Source: Streptomyces meridianus (lineage in GTDB: Bacteria; Actinomycetota; Actinomycetes; Streptomycetales; Streptomycetaceae). From it: 64,000 nt of DNA. Under the pieces are notes generated by a model. That model worked only from the letters and a program-made list of their open reading frames with translations, did not search any database and had not been told where the DNA came from. The position numbers and the translations under genes were made by a program. Below, in pieces: positions 42,407-52,766 of the stretch. Location: assembly GCF_023703325.1 (NCBI RefSeq), contig NZ_JAMQGM010000023.1, forward strand, positions 62,001 through 126,000, given 5' to 3'. The stretch's first letter is position 1. The number at the start of each line of letters is the position of its first letter.

Positions 42407-42928
42407 TCAGCGCTTCGCCGCGGAGCGCTCCGCCTCCAGCATCACCCGGCGCAACATCCCCGCGAGAGACCGGCGTTCACCGGCGTCCAGAGCGCCGAGC
42501 AGCCGCTGCTCCTCCCGGCCCATCCCGTCGATCGCGCCCAGCCAGGTCCGCCGGCCGCTGTCGGTGAGCTCGACGTCGACGCGCCTGCGATCGTCCGGTG
42601 AGGGCGTGCGGCGGACGAAGCCTCGCCGCTCCAGACCGGTGAGGCGGCCGGTGACGGAGGCCGGGGCGATGTCGAGTTCGGCTGCGATCGCGGAGGGGGA
42701 GGCAGCGTCACCGTGTCCGGCCAGCACGTGCAGGGTCTCGAACTCGTGCTTCTGCAGGTCGTGTGCGGCCAGGAACTGCTCCTCGAACCGCCGCAGATGC
42801 TTCACCAGCTTCTGCATGCGGGTCACCGCTCCCTCGACGTCCGGATCCAGCCGCCCGGGCAGCAGCGGGCTCCACCGGGCGATGTGGGCGTCGGTCCGGT
42901 CCTGCTGTTCCTGCTCCCGCTCCTGCAT
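42407..42928 (-). CDS. MarR family transcriptional regulator
   Basis: A 173-residue protein with a winged helix-turn-helix at about 75-135: LAGHGDAASPSAIAAELDIAPASVTGRLTGLERRGFVRRTPSPDDRRRVDVELTDSG is the MarR signature, including the DDRR wing. An N-terminal charged helix and C-terminal dimer helices complete the fold. The ATG follows TACGAT (42941-42936) by exactly 7 nt and lacks a ribosome site, indicating a leaderless mRNA. It lies just downstream of the UvrA-like gene on the same strand, 85 nt away, and may respond to a small aromatic compound, as is common in this family. Confidence 0.88.
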   Translation of the reverse strand: MQEREQEQQDRTDAHIARWSPLLPGRLDPDVEGAVTRMQKLVKHLRRFEEQFLAAHDLQKHEFETLHVLAGHGDAASPSAIAAELDIAPASVTGRLTGLERRGFVRRTPSPDDRRRVDVELTDSGRRTWLGAIDGMGREEQRLLGALDAGERRSLAGMLRRVMLEAERSAAKR

Positions 42929-43013
42929 GCCCGAGATCGTACGTCGGGGCCGGCCGGTGGTCCGGTGGCGCGTTCCCGCCACCGGACCGCCCTCCCTTGC
43001 GGAACCGGTCCGG

Positions 43014-45416
<2,403 letters not shown>

Positions 45417-45684
45417 TGTGGTCTCCGTCCGTGAGGCGGGGCCGCCCCTGCGATGCAATGCGGCGCCGTCCGGCTCGATCCGGGATGCTTCGAACAGTAC
45501 GTCCGGTTCTCCGTCCGCGGCGCGACATGGCCCGAACCGGTCGCGACCGGGTCATGGTGGGTGCACGGTGACGCCCATGGCCGTCAGGCTAGGCGCGGAC
45601 CGGCGACCGCCGCTTCTCCGTTCCTGACCGGTCATTCCTCGTTCCGTCCGGCGCCGGCCCCGGGTGCCGTGGGAGAATCACCGC

Positions 45685-46107
45685 GTGCAGGACCTCGACG
45701 ACCTCGTCCGGCTGCGGCGGGCCCGGGACCGGATGGACCGCGACTACGCCGAGCCGCTCGACGTCCCGGCGCTGGCCCGGGAGGCCCTGATGTCGCCGGG
45801 CCACTTCTCGCGCAGCTTCCGCGCGGCCTTCGGCGGGACGCCGTACAACTACCTGATGACCCGCCGCATCGAGCGGGCGAAGGCGCTGCTGCGGCGCGGC
45901 GACCTCACGGTGACCGAGGTCTGCTTCGCGGTCGGCTGCACGTCGCTGGGGTCGTTCAGCTCGCGCTTCACCCGGCTGGTCGGCGAGAGCCCGAGCAGCT
46001 ACCGGGCCCGGAGCCACGACCACGGCGCCGCCATCCCCGCCTGCATGGTCAAGATCCACACGCGACCGGTCAGGAACGGAGAAGCGGGGGCCGCCGCCCG
46101 GCCGTAG
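45685..46107 (+). CDS. AraC family regulator, DNA-binding domain only
   Basis: A 140-residue protein made almost entirely of the AraC double helix-turn-helix (FSRSFRAAFGGTPYNYLMTRRIERAKALLRRG and TVTEVCFAVGCTSLGSFSSRFTRLVGESPSSYR). The usual sugar-binding N-terminal domain is absent, so it may sense redox or partner state or act constitutively. GTG at 45685 has GGGAG 9 nt upstream. A VOC-family gene starts 11 nt after its stop, and a UvrA-like gene is divergent across 268 nt; these are the likely targets. Confidence 0.88.
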   Translation: MQDLDDLVRLRRARDRMDRDYAEPLDVPALAREALMSPGHFSRSFRAAFGGTPYNYLMTRRIERAKALLRRGDLTVTEVCFAVGCTSLGSFSSRFTRLVGESPSSYRARSHDHGAAIPACMVKIHTRPVRNGEAGAAARP

Positions 46108-46117
46108 CGTGCAAGGC

Positions 46118-46534
46118 ATGGACATCAGGCTTTCCCAGTGCTTCATCGCCGTCGACGACCACGACAAGGCGATCGCCTTCTACCGCGATGTGCTCGGCCT
46201 CGAGGTGCGCAACGACGTCGGGTTCGAGGGCATGCGCTGGGTGACCGTCGGGGCACCCTCGCAGCCGGACGTGAACATCGTCCTGGAACCGCCGCTGGCC
46301 GACCCGAACGCCTCACCCGCCGACAAGCAGGCCATGGCGGAGATGATGGCCAAGGGCCAACTGCGCGGCGTCATCTTCGCGACGGACGACTGCGATGCCA
46401 CCTTCTCCCGCATCGACGCCGCGGGCGGCGAGGTGCTGCAGGAGCCCATGGACCAGCCCTACGGCGTCCGCGACTGCGCGTTCCGCGACCCGTCGGGCAA
46501 CCTGGTGCGCTTCACCCAGCCGCTCGCGAAGTGA
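46118..46534 (+). CDS. VOC superfamily (glyoxalase/bleomycin-resistance fold) protein
   Basis: A 138-residue protein with the paired beta-alpha-beta-beta-beta modules of glyoxalase-type enzymes: SQCFIAVDDHDKAIAFYRDVLGLEV at the start and GVRDCAFRDPSGNLVRFTQP at the end. Metal binding or antibiotic sequestration is possible; the substrate is not evident. ATG at 46118 follows TAGCGT (46105-46110) by 7 nt, typical of a leaderless gene; that -10 box overlaps the AraC stop codon. Such VOC proteins are commonly controlled by the adjoining AraC gene. Confidence 0.85.
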   Translation: MDIRLSQCFIAVDDHDKAIAFYRDVLGLEVRNDVGFEGMRWVTVGAPSQPDVNIVLEPPLADPNASPADKQAMAEMMAKGQLRGVIFATDDCDATFSRIDAAGGEVLQEPMDQPYGVRDCAFRDPSGNLVRFTQPLAK

Positions 46535-46593
46535 GCGCCGGGCGGGTCCGGTTGCGGCGCCGGGGCTGTGGGCCGAGCTTGCAACCGTAGACG

Positions 46594-46628
46594 ATATTTC
46601 GCTGTAGAATAATTTGACACCGAAGTAT
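46594..46628 (+). promoter_or_regulatory. AT-rich promoter with inverted repeat before the MFS gene
   Basis: ATATTTCG (46594-46601) and CGAAGTAT (46621-46628) match as inverted repeats at 7 of 8 positions. They enclose TAGAAT and TTGACA-like hexamers. The 50 bases 46591-46640 contain only 19 G/C, far below the surroundings. A repressor site for the transporter gene is likely. Confidence 0.45.
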
Positions 46629-46638
46629 ATTGCCGGAC

Positions 46639-47913
46639 ATGCCGCATCCCCTGCGCGACCGCCGCTTCCGTCTGCTCTTCGCCGGACGGTCCCTGTCCCT
46701 GCTCGGCGACTCCGTCATCCCGGCCGCCCTCGCCCTCGCCGTCCTGCGCGTCACCGGATCCACCTCCGCGCTCGCCGTCGTCCTGGGCTGCGCCCTGGTG
46801 CCGAAACTCGCCTTACTGCCGGTCGGCGGCGTCGTCGCGGACCGGCTCAGCGCCCGCACCGTCACGATCGCCACCGACCTCGTGCGATGCGGGGCCCAAC
46901 TCGTGGTCGGCGTGGAGCTGTTGAGCAGCGCTCCCTCCATCGCGGTCATCGCCGGTGCGGAGGTGGCCGGCGGGGTCGCCTCGGCATTCGCCATGCCGGC
47001 ACTCGGCCCGCTGGTCACCGGAACCGTCGCTGCGGCGGACCGTCAGCGTGCCAACTCCCTGCTGGGCACGGCCGGGAGCGCCGCCCGGCTGGGCGGCCCG
47101 GCCCTCGCCGGGCTGCTGCTCTGGGCCGCCGGGCCCGGATGGGCCTTCGTGCTGGACGCCCTGACCTTCGTGCTCAGCGCCGCGTGCATCGCCCTGGTCC
47201 CGGTGCGCCATGTGCAGCTTCCGCGGCGGTCGTTCCGGGAGGACCTGACACTCGGCTGGGCCGAGGTGCGCGCCCGCGACTGGTACTGGACGAGTCTGAT
47301 CGCCCACGGCGTCTGGAACTTCACCGCCAGTGTGCTGCTGGTCCTCGGTCCCGCCGTGGCCGTCGCCGAGTTGGGCGGCGAGCATGTGTGGGTGGCCCTG
47401 CTCCAGGTCGGCGCCGTGGGGCTGCTGGCCGGTTCGCTCCTCGCCGGCCGGGCGCGGCTGCGACGCCCGGTGCTGATCGCGAACATCGGGTGCGCCACCT
47501 ACGCGCTGCCGCTCGCCCTGCTGTCCCTCGCGGCTCCCGCAGCGGTGGTCGTGGCGTCGTACGGGGTCGCGATGGTGGGGCTCGGCTTTCTCAACCCCGT
47601 GTGGCACACCGCCGTCCAGAACGCGGTGCCCGAGCACGCCCTGGCCCGCATCACCTCGTACGACTGGCTGGTCTCGCTGGGCGCCATGCCGCTCGGCTAC
47701 GCCCTGGCCCCGGTCGCCGCCGCGGCCTGGGGACCGGCCGTGCCGCTCATGGCCGGTGCGGTGCTCGCCGCCGGGGCCTGCCTCGGAACGGCCGCAGTGC
47801 CGGGCGTGCGGCACTTCACGGCCGGGCCGGACGTGCCTGCGGGAGGGATGTCCGCCCCGCCGACCGGGACCGCGGCGGGGGCCGTCGCGCAGGAACCGGG
47901 CGGCCCGTCCTGA
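46639..47913 (+). CDS. MFS transporter with a TTA codon
   Basis: A 424-residue major-facilitator protein with about 12 hydrophobic segments. FRLLFAGRSLSLLGDSVIPAALALAVL and GGVVADRLSARTV (the loop 2-3 motif) are typical of the MFS_1/enterobactin-exporter-like group, so drug or siderophore efflux is likely. Leucine 59 is encoded by TTA at 46813-46815, the rare codon read by the bldA tRNA, which suggests translation mainly in developed mycelium. ATG at 46639 is used; TTG at 46630 is in frame. The control region is unusually AT-rich and has an inverted repeat. Confidence 0.88.
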   Translation: MPHPLRDRRFRLLFAGRSLSLLGDSVIPAALALAVLRVTGSTSALAVVLGCALVPKLALLPVGGVVADRLSARTVTIATDLVRCGAQLVVGVELLSSAPSIAVIAGAEVAGGVASAFAMPALGPLVTGTVAAADRQRANSLLGTAGSAARLGGPALAGLLLWAAGPGWAFVLDALTFVLSAACIALVPVRHVQLPRRSFREDLTLGWAEVRARDWYWTSLIAHGVWNFTASVLLVLGPAVAVAELGGEHVWVALLQVGAVGLLAGSLLAGRARLRRPVLIANIGCATYALPLALLSLAAPAAVVVASYGVAMVGLGFLNPVWHTAVQNAVPEHALARITSYDWLVSLGAMPLGYALAPVAAAAWGPAVPLMAGAVLAAGACLGTAAVPGVRHFTAGPDVPAGGMSAPPTGTAAGAVAQEPGGPS

Positions 47914-48156
47914 TCCCGGCCGCAGCCGGCCCGGCGCGGTCGTTCCGTCCACCGGCATCCGACATCCGGCGTCGGGCACGGTTTCGGCCATCTTCACCGA
48001 TCGCCCGACGCCCTGGTGACGGATCCGGGCCCGGATGGGACCCTTCTGATTGTTCGTCACATTCGCACCACCCGTCTGCCGGTGCCGCCCCGCCCCGGGT
48101 GGCACGTCCCCCCATCCGCGCGGTGACCCCGCGCGGCCGACGCAGCAGGAGTCCGC

Positions 48157-49146
48157 ATGAGACGCAGCCGAAGAATCCGTACCGGCACCGGAGTTCTGAT
48201 CGCCCTCGGCGCCCTAATCGCCACCGCCCTCCAGGCCGGCCAGGCCGGCGCCGCCGCCCCGCCCGTCGCGGTCCACGACGCCGCGAAGTCGCGGGCCGCC
48301 CAGGAGCGGACCGCCGAGTTCTGGACCCCCGAGCGGATGCGCTCGGCCGAACCGCTCGATCTGCTCGAGGCCGGGCCGGGCGAGGTCACCGCCGATGTCC
48401 CGCGCGGCACGAAGCAGACCGTCGCCCCCACCCGCAAAGCGACCGGGCCCGCGGACGTCCAGTCCTTCCCCCAGCCCGGCGGAGCGTGGACGGGCGGCGG
48501 CGACGTCGTCACCACCTCGGGCCGGGTGTTCTTCACCTACGGCGGGCGCACAGCGTCCTGCTCCGGCAACGCCGTCACCAGCGCCAACGGGAGCACCGTG
48601 ATGACAGCGGGCCACTGCGTCAAGCTCGACGGCGCCTGGCACACCGACTGGGTGTTCGTCCCCGCCTACGACAACGGCCGGGCCCCGTACGGCACCTGGG
48701 CCGCGACACAGACCATGTCCACGCCCCAGTGGGCGGCCAGTGAGGACATCAACTACGACGTCGGCGCCGCCGTGGTCGCCCCGCTGAACGGGCAGCGCCT
48801 CACCGACACCGTCGGCGCGCAGGGCCTCGCGTTCAACACGGGCTACAACGTGGACATGTACGCGTTCGGCTTCCCGGCCGCCGACCCGTACGACGGCTCG
48901 AAGCTCATCTACTGCAGCGGGACGACCTACCAGGACTTCCTGCTCTCCAGCGACCACGGCATGGCCTGCGACATGACCGGCGGTGCCAGCGGAGGCCCCT
49001 GGTTCACTTCGTTCGACGAGGCCGGCGGCACCGGGCTGCAGTCATCGGTGAACAGCTTCAAGTACAACTTCCTGCCGGACGCGATGTACGGCCCGTACTT
49101 CGGCGCCGACGCACAGAACCTGTACAACACGGCCCAGTCGAGCTGA
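48157..49146 (+). CDS. secreted trypsin-like serine protease
   Basis: A 329-residue exported protein with signal peptide (MRRSRRIRTGTGVLIALGAL, cleavage near AGAAA), a propeptide-like segment to about 100 and a chymotrypsin-fold domain. The catalytic triad is visible as TAGH153C, YD201VG and GGAS278GGPW, and cysteine pairs flank the first two. It resembles the V8/glutamyl endopeptidase group of extracellular Streptomyces proteases. AGGAG lies 5 nt before the ATG. Convergent with the peptide-binding lipoprotein gene across a perfect hairpin. Confidence 0.92.
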   Translation: MRRSRRIRTGTGVLIALGALIATALQAGQAGAAAPPVAVHDAAKSRAAQERTAEFWTPERMRSAEPLDLLEAGPGEVTADVPRGTKQTVAPTRKATGPADVQSFPQPGGAWTGGGDVVTTSGRVFFTYGGRTASCSGNAVTSANGSTVMTAGHCVKLDGAWHTDWVFVPAYDNGRAPYGTWAATQTMSTPQWAASEDINYDVGAAVVAPLNGQRLTDTVGAQGLAFNTGYNVDMYAFGFPAADPYDGSKLIYCSGTTYQDFLLSSDHGMACDMTGGASGGPWFTSFDEAGGTGLQSSVNSFKYNFLPDAMYGPYFGADAQNLYNTAQSS

Positions 49147-49179
49147 GGCCGTGACCGGCCCGCCCCGGCGGCCGGAACC

Positions 49180-49214
49180 GGGACCGGGCGGCTCGCCGCG
49201 AGCCGCCCGGTCCC
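49180..49214. terminator. bidirectional terminator between protease and peptide-binding genes
   Basis: GGGACCGGGCGGCTCG and CGAGCCGCCCGGTCCC form a perfect 16-bp stem with loop CCG, midway between convergent stop codons. Confidence 0.88.
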
Positions 49215-49231
49215 GCGTTGCCGCGCCGGGC

Positions 49232-50797
49232 TCACATCCGGCCGAGCCGCCACAGCCGCCAGACGCCGGTGCCGTCGGAGAGGTACTGGGTGCCGGTGAT
49301 GGTCTCGGTGCCGAGAACGTATTCCTTCTTCTGCCACAACGGGATCATCGGGACGTCCCGGGCGACGATCCGCTGGATCGCGTGGAAGTCCGTCACGGCC
49401 CGTGCCCGCCGCGAGTTGCGCTGGGTGCTGCGGATGAGCTCCTCGATCCGGGCGCTGCGGTAGCCGGTGTGCAGGGCGGACTTCTGCCCGACGAGGGGCG
49501 CGGTGAAGGTGTCCGGGTCCGGGAAGTCGGCGACCCAGCCGATGCAGAAGGCGTCGAAGTCCCCGTCGGCGTAAGACTTCTGGAAGGCGGTCCACTCCTG
49601 CCGCACGGTCTTCACCCGGAACAGCCCGCCGCTCTCCAGCTGCCGGCGCAACTCCGCGGTCTCCTCGTCGGTCGCCGCCCCCGACGAGTAGCCGAGGGTG
49701 ATGTCGACGGGCAGCGTGACGCCGGCTGCGGCCAGACGGGCCCGTGCCCGCTCGGGGTCGGGCTTCGGATAACGGTCGTAGAACGTCGTGGTGTGACCGC
49801 TCATGCCTTGCGGGATGAGCGAGTACAGCGCCGAGACGGTCCGGTGGTGGACCTTCCGGGCGAGCGCGGGACGGTCGACCAGGTCCGCCGCGGCCTGCCG
49901 CACCTCGCGCCGGTGCATGGCCGAACCCTCGCGCACGTTGAAGGCCATCACCCGGGTGGTGCCCGCCGGGTTGGCCATGACCTTGACGCCGGTGGCGGTC
50001 GGCGACGAGAGCTCCTTGATGTCCTCAGGAGGCATCTGGCGTGCCGCGACGTCGAGTCGGCCGGCCTTCCACGCCTTGCCGAGCCGCTTCGGGTCGACGA
50101 AGTAGTGGATGTCGACCGGGCTGCTCTGCTGCCGCACCGCCCCCCTGTAGTGGGGATTGGGCACCAGCACCGCCTTGCGGCCGCTCACGTACTCGTTGAG
50201 CAGGTAGGGCCCGGTGCCGTCCACCGAGGTGCCCTGGCGCAGCCGGTCGGGCTTGTAGCGACGGGAGTCCACGATGGATCCGGCCCCGGTGGCGATCTTG
50301 TACGGGAACGTGGCATCCGGCGTGGACAGTTCGAAGGTGACCGTCCTGCCCTCGGCGTGCACGTACTTCAGCGTGTCCAGGACGGGCAGCGGGCCCAGCG
50401 GGTCCTTGATGGCGGCGATCCGGTCGAAGGAGAAGCGGACGTCCTCCGCGGTGACCCTTCTCCCGCTGGGGAACCTGAGGTCGTCCCGCAGCTCGCACCG
50501 GAACGTCCGCAGGTCCTCCCCGCTGAACCGGCACCACTTCGCCGCGTCGGGGACGGGACGGGTGGCGCCGGGCGTGAACGTCATCAGCGACTGGTACAGG
50601 TTGCTGTACAGCGACCAGGAACCCACGTCGTAGGCCCCGGCGGGGTCGAGCGAGGTGACCGTGTCGGTCGTACCCACGTCGATCGGCTTCTGCTCGGCCT
50701 CCGCCGTCGGCAGCAGGGAGCACCCGGCCAGTGCCCCCACCGTCAGCAGCGCCACGCCGACTCTTCGCGCGGCCCCCGCCCACGTCCCGTGCATCAT
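49232..50797 (-). CDS. peptide ABC transporter substrate-binding lipoprotein
   Basis: A 521-residue SBP_bac_5 family lipoprotein, lipobox ALAGC26. Family features are DTVTSLDPAGAYDVGSWSLYSNLYQSLMTF, LRDDLRFPSGRRVTAEDVRFSFDR and DAFCIGWVADFPDPDTF. It should bind oligopeptides outside the membrane. No permease or ATPase genes are adjacent, so it is an orphan receptor relying on a transporter encoded elsewhere or acting as a sensor. GGAGGGG precedes the first of two tandem ATGs. Proximity to a secreted protease is suggestive but the genes are convergent. Confidence 0.9.
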   Translation of the reverse strand: MMHGTWAGAARRVGVALLTVGALAGCSLLPTAEAEQKPIDVGTTDTVTSLDPAGAYDVGSWSLYSNLYQSLMTFTPGATRPVPDAAKWCRFSGEDLRTFRCELRDDLRFPSGRRVTAEDVRFSFDRIAAIKDPLGPLPVLDTLKYVHAEGRTVTFELSTPDATFPYKIATGAGSIVDSRRYKPDRLRQGTSVDGTGPYLLNEYVSGRKAVLVPNPHYRGAVRQQSSPVDIHYFVDPKRLGKAWKAGRLDVAARQMPPEDIKELSSPTATGVKVMANPAGTTRVMAFNVREGSAMHRREVRQAAADLVDRPALARKVHHRTVSALYSLIPQGMSGHTTTFYDRYPKPDPERARARLAAAGVTLPVDITLGYSSGAATDEETAELRRQLESGGLFRVKTVRQEWTAFQKSYADGDFDAFCIGWVADFPDPDTFTAPLVGQKSALHTGYRSARIEELIRSTQRNSRRARAVTDFHAIQRIVARDVPMIPLWQKKEYVLGTETITGTQYLSDGTGVWRLWRLGRM

Positions 50798-50975
50798 CAG
50801 GTCCCCTCCGACCGTCTCCACCCCTGGGGCCCACCCGTGCCGGAGCAGGAACAACCGTTCTGCCGCACACCGGCAGGGGTGAGCGGCATCACCTAAACAC
50901 ACGATTCAAGATCGAGTGAAGGGAAACGGGATATGCCGTGGGGAAAGCTTCACTCTCAGGAGGAGTTGACCGGGC

Positions 50976-52313
50976 TCAGGGCGACTTGAGAGTGACGAGG
51001 GTGATGTCGGACTCGGCACCGACGCGGACCGGCGGGCCCCACGCCCCGGCTCCCCGGGTGACGTACAGCTGGGTGTCCCCGTAGCGCTCCAGCCCGGCCA
51101 CCGTCGGGTTCGCCAGGGCTGCGAGATACGGCCCCGGCCAGAGCTGTCCGCCGTGGGTGTGCCCGGACAGCTGGAGGTCCACGCCGTGCTTCACCGCGTC
51201 GTGGATCAGCACCGGCTGATGGGCCAGCAGCACCGAGGCACGCGCCGGGTCCCGGTCGCCGAGCGCGGCCCGGAAGTCGGGACCGGCTCCCGTGGGGCCC
51301 TCCCCTTCGGCCGCGACGTCGTTGACCCCGGCGAGGTCGAAGCCGGGCAGCTCCACGCGGGCGTTCTCCAGCGGGTGGACGCCCAGGTCGCGCAGGTGGT
51401 CGACCCACTCAGCGGCTCCCGAGTAGTACTCGTGGTTGCCGGTGACGAAGTACGTGCCGTGGCGGGACCTCAGCCGGACGAGCGGCTCGGCGGCCGGCCC
51501 CAGGTCGGCGACGGTGCCGTCGACCAGGTCGCCGACGATCGCCACCAGGTCCGGCCGGGTCCCGTTGACCGCGTCCACGATGCGCCGGGTGTGGGACCGG
51601 CCCAGCATCGGGCCCAGGTGGATGTCGCTCACGACCGCGACGCGATAGCCGTCCGCACTCCGCGGCAGCTTCGCCAGCGTGATGCGGGTCCGCTTGACCG
51701 TCGGGCCGTCGAGCACGCCGTGGGCGCCGTACGCCACCGTGCCCATTCCGGCGGCAGCCGCGGCGAGGCCGACGGTGCGGGCGACGAAGAGCCGGCGGCT
51801 CGGCCGGCCGTCGGGTCCGGACCCGGCCCCGGGTGCGGGTGCGCCGTCGCCTGCGGGCGCCGCCGCAAGGCGGTCGCCGGCGGCGGGGTACGGGGCTCCT
51901 GCGGCCGGGTCCGCGGGGAGGGCGCCGACGGCCGTCACCGGCTCCGGGACCCGGGCCGGTGCGGTGTTCTCACCCGTCGCCCGTGCGGCCGCGCGACGCT
52001 CCAGCGCCCGGCGCAGCAGCGGCCGCACGGCCTCGCCGACGAGCAGGGCCAACGTGATGTACAGCAGGCAGGCGAGCCACAGGTATCCCGGCCAGGCGAG
52101 GATCTGCTCGACCCGGAACGGAGCGCCGCCACGTCGGCTGATCAGCGCCGAGAGGGTGATCAGCGGGAGGGCGAAGGCGACGGCGGCGCCGGTCCGGCGG
52201 ACCGGTCCGGGGCCGGCGGTCGTGTCCCGGACGAGGCGGATCCACAGATACCGGTGCACGCCCGCGAGCAGCGTGAGGACCGCGATCACGATCACGACGA
52301 CGAGGACGGCCAT
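50976..52313 (-). CDS. membrane-anchored metallophosphoesterase
   Basis: A 445-residue protein with three or four N-terminal hydrophobic segments, a Pro/Ala-rich linker (about 110-170), a fourth hydrophobic stretch and a calcineurin-like catalytic domain outside or facing the cell surface. Metal motifs are VVSDIHLGP, IVGDLVDG, TGNHEYY, LAHQP and SGHTHGGQ. The layout matches YkuE/YaeI-like phosphodiesterases acting on lipid-linked pyrophosphates or nucleotides. GGAGGG lies 9 nt before the ATG. It overlaps the preceding small membrane-protein gene by 22 nt and is probably translated with it. Confidence 0.9.
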   Translation of the reverse strand: MAVLVVVIVIAVLTLLAGVHRYLWIRLVRDTTAGPGPVRRTGAAVAFALPLITLSALISRRGGAPFRVEQILAWPGYLWLACLLYITLALLVGEAVRPLLRRALERRAAARATGENTAPARVPEPVTAVGALPADPAAGAPYPAAGDRLAAAPAGDGAPAPGAGSGPDGRPSRRLFVARTVGLAAAAAGMGTVAYGAHGVLDGPTVKRTRITLAKLPRSADGYRVAVVSDIHLGPMLGRSHTRRIVDAVNGTRPDLVAIVGDLVDGTVADLGPAAEPLVRLRSRHGTYFVTGNHEYYSGAAEWVDHLRDLGVHPLENARVELPGFDLAGVNDVAAEGEGPTGAGPDFRAALGDRDPARASVLLAHQPVLIHDAVKHGVDLQLSGHTHGGQLWPGPYLAALANPTVAGLERYGDTQLYVTRGAGAWGPPVRVGAESDITLVTLKSP

Positions 52314-52657
52314 GGGCGCGTTCCCTCCTGTTCCGAGGGACGGCCGGCGGCACGCCGCCAGGCCAGGACTCCCCGCAGGCCGATCAGGCCGACGGTGGTG
52401 CCGAGCAGGAACGAGGTGATCGCCAGCAGCAGATGGACCCAGAAGTAGGCGGTCGGGTCACCGGCTTCGTCGAAGGCGAGGCCGCTGCCGTCCGCCCACA
52501 GGTTTTTGGCGAAGGTGATCCAGATGAACCAGGTCCAGACGCCGAAGGCGAGCAGGAACCAGGAGACGCGACGGCCGAGGACGGCCGGGGCGCGGCGTCC
52601 GTCGCCGGTGCCCGGGCCTGTGTCGGCGGGAGTGGGGGTGGGGGTGGATCCTGACAT
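52292..52657 (-). CDS. SCO4848-like small membrane protein
   Basis: A 121-residue protein with a 27-residue Pro/Thr/Gly-rich tail and two membrane helices (VSWFLLAFGVWTWFIWITF and AYFWVHLLLAITSFLLGTTVGLIGL). It resembles the actinobacterial SCO4848 family, of unknown function. It precedes and overlaps the metallophosphoesterase gene by 22 nt, suggesting a joint role at the membrane. No clear ribosome site is seen; GATACT 7 nt before the ATG could be a -10 box of a leaderless transcript. Divergent from dacA. Confidence 0.82.
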   Translation of the reverse strand: MSGSTPTPTPADTGPGTGDGRRAPAVLGRRVSWFLLAFGVWTWFIWITFAKNLWADGSGLAFDEAGDPTAYFWVHLLLAITSFLLGTTVGLIGLRGVLAWRRAAGRPSEQEGTRPWPSSSS

Positions 52658-52766
52658 GGGTTCCAGTATCACCGCGGGTCCGGTGATGGGGCCGCCGGGG
52701 TGGGATCGCCGGGCTGATCCCCCGGGACTGTCGGCTGGGAGGACGATCACACTGTAGTTTCACCGG

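Noticed and set aside
50914..50955. GAGTGAAG/CTTCACTC inverted repeat between the metallophosphoesterase and peptide-binding genes
   Set aside because: Only 8 bp per arm with a 26-nt spacer; too weak to call a terminator or operator without further evidence.
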